This document shows, piece by piece, positions 8,060 to 11,947 of a DNA stretch of 11,947 bases. Under the pieces are notes generated by a model. That model was not told the DNA's origin, made no database searches, and was given only the letters and a program-made list of their open reading frames with translations. The position numbers and the translations under genes are program-made. Source of the stretch: an uncultured Mollicutes bacterium (lineage in GTDB: Bacteria > Bacillota_I > Bacilli_A > Acholeplasmatales > Anaeroplasmataceae); assembly GCA_937905855.1 (NCBI GenBank), contig CALCWU010000207.1, positions 1-11,947 of the forward strand, read 5' to 3'. Positions within the stretch are counted from its first letter, which is position 1. Every line of letters starts with the position of its first letter.

Positions 8060-9125
8060 TTTAACAGGATTTAATTGGCCTTTTGAGGGAAAAAAGCATA
8101 TTGGAACTATTGTTTTATTACCATACCGTGAGGATACCTGGCCCGATGGTGGAATGGCTGCTTTAGAAGCATTTTATGATATAGTAAAAGCTATTTCTAA
8201 ATATGAAAGAGTTTATCTTGGCGTTAGTAAAAATGTAAAAAGAGAAATGATTAATCCTTTTTACGAACAGGAAAATGTGGAAATTATTAACATTGAATAT
8301 AATGACTCTTGGGCTAGAGATAATACCTTAATATTTTTAAATGATGGCAAAACAATTAAAGCTATTGATTTTGGCTTTAATGCTTGGGGTGGAAGCTATG
8401 ATGGCTTATATAGTGATTATGATGATGATAATAGACTAGGAGGACGACTTGCAAGATTTTTTGATATGGATGTTATTAATGCTAAGGACTTTATTTTAGA
8501 AGGTGGAAGCATTCATACTAATGGTAAAGGAATAATCATTACAACTAAGGCATGTCTTTTATCAAAGGGTCGTAATCCTAATTTGAATCAAAATCAAATC
8601 GAAGCTAATTTAAGAAAGTATTTAAATGCTAAAAAGGTTATTTGGTTACCAAGAGGAATCTATGAGGATGAAACAAATGAGCATGTTGATAATATTTGTT
8701 GTTTTTTAGATGAAAATACAGTTGCTCTTGCTTGGTGTGATAATAAAAATGATCCACAATATGAAAATAGTATGGCTTGCTATGAGGTGTTAAAAAAGGA
8801 AAATTTAAATATTATTAAAATTCCCGTTCCAACTATACCACTTGTATTAACTAAAGAAGAGGCTTCACATATTAAGGCTAATAATGGGGCAAAGCCTAGA
8901 CTTGAAGGGGATAGGCTTGCTGCATCATATGTTAATTTTTATCAAGGAGCTAAATTTGTGTTAGTACCACAGTTTGGTTGTCCTAGTGATGAGCAAGCTT
9001 TGAGGATATTAAAGGACTTTTATAAAGATAAAGATGTAATTGGTATTAATTCTCGATCAATACTAGTTGGTGGTGGGAATATCCACTGTGTAACAATGCA
9101 AATAGGAGATGTTGAAAATGAATAA
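8034..9125 (+). CDS. aguA: Agmatine deiminase
   Basis: This guanidine-modifying enzyme hydrolyses agmatine to N-carbamoylputrescine and ammonia. The 363 residues show the family's catalytic set: Asp96 in WARD, Glu156 in LEGGSIH, His217 in NEHVDN and nucleophile Cys352 in GGGNIHC. The stretch after WARD reads NTLIF where the family usually has a Gly-Pro, and NEHVDN often reads NGHVDN. These are variations around an intact active site. Possible ATGs lie at 8019, 8034 and 8043; AGGG at 8024-8027 best fits 8034. The gene overlaps the end of speA by 26 bases in a different frame, and aguB starts inside its end. The pathway context supports agmatine over peptidyl-arginine as substrate. Confidence 0.93.
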   Translation: MIIMQTTNDLTGFNWPFEGKKHIGTIVLLPYREDTWPDGGMAALEAFYDIVKAISKYERVYLGVSKNVKREMINPFYEQENVEIINIEYNDSWARDNTLIFLNDGKTIKAIDFGFNAWGGSYDGLYSDYDDDNRLGGRLARFFDMDVINAKDFILEGGSIHTNGKGIIITTKACLLSKGRNPNLNQNQIEANLRKYLNAKKVIWLPRGIYEDETNEHVDNICCFLDENTVALAWCDNKNDPQYENSMACYEVLKKENLNIIKIPVPTIPLVLTKEEASHIKANNGAKPRLEGDRLAASYVNFYQGAKFVLVPQFGCPSDEQALRILKDFYKDKDVIGINSRSILVGGGNIHCVTMQIGDVENE

Positions 9126-9987
9126 AATAATTGTTGCTGCAACGCAAATGAAAATATCATGGAATATAGAAGATAATATTAATAAAGCTAAGAATATGGT
9201 AAGAGCTTGTGCAAGTAAGGGGGCAAAAATAATTTTATTACAGGAATTATTTAAAACTCCATATTTTTGTCAAATTGAAAATTATGATTATTTTAAGCTT
9301 GCTGAAGAAGTAGAAAATTCAAACTTTATAAAAGAGTTTCAGGCTCTTGCTAAGGAACTAAGCGTTGTAATTCCTCTAAGTTTTTTTGAGCATCAGGGGA
9401 ATTGCTATTATAATAGCCTAGCGATGATAGATGCAACTGGTGAGATGTTAGGAATATATCGTAAAACACATATTCCAACTGGAACCTGCTACGAGGAAAA
9501 ATTTTATTTTACTCCTGGTGATACAGGCTTTAAGGTTTTCAAAACCAAATATTTGACTATTGGTGTAGGAATATGCTGGGATCAATGGTTTTGCGAAACT
9601 GCAAGATGTATGACATTGATGGGGGCTGAACTTTTAATGTTTCCAACAGCAATTGGTAGTGAACCGATTTTACCACGAGATAGTAAAACTCATTGGCAAA
9701 ATGTTATGTGCGGTCATGCTGCAAGTAATATTATTCCTGTTGTTGCCTCAAATCGTGTTGGTGAAGAAAAGGAAGTTAATTCAACAATGACCTTTTATGG
9801 CTCATCATTTATTTGTGATGAGGAAGGAACTAAGGTTTGTGAGCTTGATAGAACAAGTGAAGGATTTTTAACCTATGAGTTTGATTTTGATGCAATTAAT
9901 CAAAAAAGAAGAGAATGGGGAATTTTTAGGGATAGACGCCCTGAATTTTATAAGGATATCTTAAAAATGGATGCTTCAAGGAAATAA
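9118..9987 (+). CDS. aguB: N-carbamoylputrescine amidase
   Basis: This nitrilase-superfamily amidohydrolase converts N-carbamoylputrescine to putrescine, CO2 and ammonia, the last step of the agmatine route. The 289 residues hold the Glu43-Lys116-Cys153 triad: LLQELF, YRKTHIP and GICWDQWF. The segment YEEKFYFTPGDTGFKV (125-140) is characteristic of the AguB branch rather than of general nitrilases. Start 9118 is chosen because AGGAGA (9104-9109) sits eight bases before it; an in-frame ATG at 9109 overlaps that site. It overlaps the aguA stop by 8 bases. It is the last gene of the operon. No clear terminator follows before the next promoter, so some read-through is possible. Confidence 0.93.
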   Translation: MNKIIVAATQMKISWNIEDNINKAKNMVRACASKGAKIILLQELFKTPYFCQIENYDYFKLAEEVENSNFIKEFQALAKELSVVIPLSFFEHQGNCYYNSLAMIDATGEMLGIYRKTHIPTGTCYEEKFYFTPGDTGFKVFKTKYLTIGVGICWDQWFCETARCMTLMGAELLMFPTAIGSEPILPRDSKTHWQNVMCGHAASNIIPVVASNRVGEEKEVNSTMTFYGSSFICDEEGTKVCELDRTSEGFLTYEFDFDAINQKRREWGIFRDRRPEFYKDILKMDASRK

Positions 9988-10014
9988 AAATAATAATGAA
10001 AATGCATTCATAAA

Positions 10015-10043
10015 TTGCAATAATTATCTAAATGTAATATAAT
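10015..10043 (+). promoter_or_regulatory. Promoter of the antiporter gene
   Basis: TTGCAA (10015-10020, four of six consensus bases) is followed by a 17-base spacer and TATAAT (10038-10043). Predicted transcription starts near 10050. This lies in the 94-base gap after aguB, which shows no convincing hairpin. Two in-frame ATGs at 10046 and 10049 lie at or before the predicted transcript start. Confidence 0.65.
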
Positions 10044-10081
10044 CAATGATGTTGAGTTTTTTAAAGAAGGAAGAATTAATT

Positions 10082-11278
10082 ATGGATTATTATTTGTTAT
10101 TATTGCCTTTGGCAATGATTTTGCTTTTGTCTAAGCTTTTAGGTATTGGAGCTAGACATATTGGTATTCCTCAGGTTGTTGGTATGCTTTTGGCCGGTGT
10201 TTTATTAGGATTAATAAAATATATTCCCGGACAAACAATTTTTACTGAAAATACTATGAAAGGTATTGAGGTTCTAGCTGAAATTGGTGTTATTTTAATT
10301 ATGTTCTCTGCTGGACTAGAAACAGATGTAAAGCAAATTAAGGCTACGGGAGTTGCTTCACTTGTAATTACCTCACTTGGTGTAATTGTCCCAATGGTTT
10401 TAGGATTTGTAGTTGCTGGTTTATTCTTTGGATTTGATAGTGCACATCTACATTCTAATATTTTCTACGGAGTAATATTAACTGCTACATCAGTTAGTGT
10501 TACAGTTGCTACCCTTAAGGAATTAGGTAAGCTTAATTCTAAAGCTGGTACAGCAATAATTTCTGCAGCAATACTAGATGATATTATCGGTGTAATTATT
10601 TTATCAGTTGTTTTAGGTTTATCAACTAATACCGGAACTAATGTTTGGATGGTATTATTAAAGACAGTTTTATTCTTTGTATTTACTTTTGGTGTTGGCT
10701 TTGTTGTTAGATATATATTTAAGTGGCTTGAAAATCATTATGAGCATCATCGTCGTTTACCTATTTTTGGAGTATGTCTTGCTTTCTTTTATGCCTATGC
10801 TGCTGAAAAGTGGTTTGGTATAGCTGATATAACAGGTGCTTATGTAGCTGGTATGGTTCTTTGTGGTGACAAGACTAGTGAATATATCGAAAGAAGAACA
10901 GACATTGCTTCATATATGATTTTTACTCCTATTTTCTTTGCTAAAATTGGTTTGAATGTTGATTTTGCAGGCTTAGATTTAAAAACAGTTGGCTTTGGAT
11001 TATCATTTGTTCTTGCTGGTATTTTAGGAAAGCTTATTGGCTGTGGTGTGGGTGCTAAAATATCAAGATTTGATTTGAAGGATTCATTTAGATGTGGTGT
11101 TGGTATGATGTGTCGTGCTGAGGTTTGCTTAATATGTGCAAACAAAGGAATTAATGCTGGCTTAATTGATGCTTCTATTCAGCCATTCTTGCTAATTCTT
11201 ATAATTTTCACATCATTTGTTACGCCATTATTATTAAAATGGAGCTATAAAAAAGAACAAATTGAATTAGTATCATAG
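10082..11278 (+). CDS. CPA2-type cation/proton antiporter (Kef/NapA-like membrane domain)
   Basis: This inner membrane antiporter of 398 residues has about twelve hydrophobic segments from near the N-terminus to the C-terminus. IGIPQVVGMLLAGVLLG (28-44) is the typical first helix pair. TATSVSVTVATLKELG (134-149) is followed by ILDDIIG with a paired Asp166-Asp167, the ion-binding pattern of electrogenic NapA-like Na+/H+ exchangers. It lacks the C-terminal TrkA-N/RCK domain of true KefB/C proteins, so glutathione or nucleotide gating is not expected. The start at 10082 follows AAGGAAG (10067-10073). Earlier in-frame ATGs at 10046 and 10049 lie before the predicted transcript start. The ion (Na+ or K+) and the direction are inferred. 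It is transcribed as a single gene from its own promoter. Confidence 0.9.
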   Translation: MDYYLLLLPLAMILLLSKLLGIGARHIGIPQVVGMLLAGVLLGLIKYIPGQTIFTENTMKGIEVLAEIGVILIMFSAGLETDVKQIKATGVASLVITSLGVIVPMVLGFVVAGLFFGFDSAHLHSNIFYGVILTATSVSVTVATLKELGKLNSKAGTAIISAAILDDIIGVIILSVVLGLSTNTGTNVWMVLLKTVLFFVFTFGVGFVVRYIFKWLENHYEHHRRLPIFGVCLAFFYAYAAEKWFGIADITGAYVAGMVLCGDKTSEYIERRTDIASYMIFTPIFFAKIGLNVDFAGLDLKTVGFGLSFVLAGILGKLIGCGVGAKISRFDLKDSFRCGVGMMCRAEVCLICANKGINAGLIDASIQPFLLILIIFTSFVTPLLLKWSYKKEQIELVS

Positions 11279-11305
11279 AAAAGGACTTGTAAAAGTCTTT
11301 TTTTC
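11279..11305 (+). terminator. Rho-independent terminator after the antiporter gene
   Basis: AAAAGGACTT (11279-11288) pairs with AAGTCTTTTT (11293-11302) around a GTAA loop, with one G-T pair, and merges into a T run to 11304. It begins immediately after the TAG stop and ends just where the next -35 box begins. Confidence 0.82.
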
Positions 11306-11334
11306 TTGCAAAAACGACAATTTTTTGTTATAAT
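11306..11334 (+). promoter_or_regulatory. Extended -10 promoter of the last gene
   Basis: TTGCAA (11306-11311), a 17-base spacer and a perfect TATAAT (11329-11334) preceded by TG at 11326-11327 form an extended -10 promoter. Transcription should start near 11341, giving a leader of about 35 bases. The -35 hexamer is identical to that of the antiporter promoter. Confidence 0.75.
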
Positions 11335-11335
11335 A

Positions 11336-11355
11336 AAAACGATAAAAAACGTTTT
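11336..11355 (+). repeat. Small inverted repeat/palindrome at the predicted transcript start
   Basis: AAAACG (11336-11341) is repeated inverted as CGTTTT (11350-11355), and the last ten bases, AAAACGTTTT (11346-11355), are a perfect palindrome. It lies at about +6 to +15 of the predicted transcript, where a repressor could bind. It is short and AT-rich, so chance is a real alternative. Confidence 0.35.
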
Positions 11356-11375
11356 CAAATTTAGGATGTGATACG

Positions 11376-11947
11376 ATGTATAGATATGATTTTGCCCAAG
11401 TCTTAGTTGACAATCAACTAAACATTATAAATACGAATTCTTTTTTATATGATTTAACAAATGATTCTCGAGTAAAGAATTTAAATCAGTGCTTTTCCAG
11501 TGATGATTGTAAGGAAATTTCAGATCTAATTTCCAAACAAAATGGTCAAATCTTAGCTACTATTAGCGTACATTTTCACACAAAGGTTATTGTAGAATTT
11601 TATAAAAAGAGTAATGAATTAAATGAAATATTAATATATGATATTTTAAAATTACCAGATGTCTTATCTAAGTCAGAAAGAAAGGTAAATGCTTATAGTA
11701 GTATTTTAAGTAATTTTGAAATTGAATATTTCTTATATAATCCAGAGGATGATATGATAAAATATTATAATCTTACAGGATTACATGTTGATTTAAGCTA
11801 TAATCAATTTATTAATTATATTAATAAGAAAAAAAACATTCAAATTAAAGATGAAATAGGCTTCAAGAATTGTTTAAATGAGTGTAAGGATAGAAAGCTA
11901 TTTTTAGCTAATAATACTGATAGAGAAATAAAGATTTTAGTTTCTCA
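11376..11947 (+). CDS. N-terminal part of an unrecognised protein, possibly a PAS-type sensor; runs off the window
   Basis: An open frame of 190 codons plus two bases starts at ATG 11376 and continues past the end of the window without a stop. The start is preceded by AGGA (11363-11366) and by a good promoter. The protein is soluble-looking, rich in Asn, Ile, Lys and Tyr, with no signal peptide or membrane segment so far. Residues 7-30 (AQVLVDNQLNIINTNSFLYD and after) resemble the first strands of a PAS fold. Residues 113-148 (FEIEYFLYNPEDDMIKYYNL and after) resemble a second. Such modules often precede GGDEF, EAL or kinase output domains, but none is visible here. The reading frame is well supported; the function is a guess. 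Confidence 0.7.
   Translation, partial: MYRYDFAQVLVDNQLNIINTNSFLYDLTNDSRVKNLNQCFSSDDCKEISDLISKQNGQILATISVHFHTKVIVEFYKKSNELNEILIYDILKLPDVLSKSERKVNAYSSILSNFEIEYFLYNPEDDMIKYYNLTGLHVDLSYNQFINYINKKKNIQIKDEIGFKNCLNECKDRKLFLANNTDREIKILVS

Noticed and set aside
9988..10081. Possible terminator or small RNA between aguB and the antiporter gene
   Set aside because: Only short, weak self-complementarity around TGCATT/ATTGCA is seen, with no T run; a promoter explains the gap better.
10840..11145. Minus-strand frame of 101 codons opposite the antiporter gene
   Set aside because: It is antisense to conserved membrane helices, and its Pro/Lys/Ser-rich composition is what the reverse of such codons gives. 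No promoter or ribosome site was seen.

Overview
The window is AT-rich, densely packed and entirely on the + strand. Genes overlap by 1-50 bases, Shine-Dalgarno sites are purine-rich, and isoprenoids come from the non-mevalonate (MEP) route. Together with the uppS-cdsA-dxr-rseP order, this points to a low-GC Bacillota chromosome, probably a gut or anaerobic lineage such as Erysipelotrichales or a neighbouring Bacilli/Clostridia group. TGA serves as a stop in several ATGA overlaps, so the standard bacterial code fits. I see no rRNA, tRNA, insertion sequence, CRISPR array or phage gene.

Region 1 (about 41-5226) is an envelope and lipid operon: uppS (undecaprenyl diphosphate synthase), cdsA (CDP-diacylglycerol synthase), dxr (MEP pathway), an RseP/RasP-type site-2 protease with extra domains, and a HAD hydrolase. 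All junctions overlap (ATGA or TAATG). A strong hairpin terminator follows the HAD gene. The operon's promoter lies upstream of the window. The proS gene that often follows rseP in Bacillota is not here.

Region 2 (about 5279-9987) starts with a near-consensus promoter directly after that terminator. Five tightly coupled genes follow: the two halves of a split ThrE-type exporter, an Orn/Lys/Arg decarboxylase (most likely arginine decarboxylase), agmatine deiminase and N-carbamoylputrescine amidase. The last three are in reaction order and form a complete arginine -> agmatine -> N-carbamoylputrescine -> putrescine route. The translationally coupled exporter suggests transport linked to this pathway. 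That pairing is the most interesting biological hypothesis in the window; it is inferred from context only.

Region 3 (about 10015-11305) is a single CPA2-type cation/proton antiporter gene with its own promoter and a terminator after it. Region 4 (11306 to the end) has an extended -10 promoter, a small palindrome near the predicted transcript start, and the first 190 codons of a gene that runs off the window, possibly a PAS-type sensory protein.

Most of the window is ordinary housekeeping and metabolism. Several start codons have been set downstream of the longest reading frame because of ribosome binding sites, a terminator loop or a promoter position; each case is explained in its entry.
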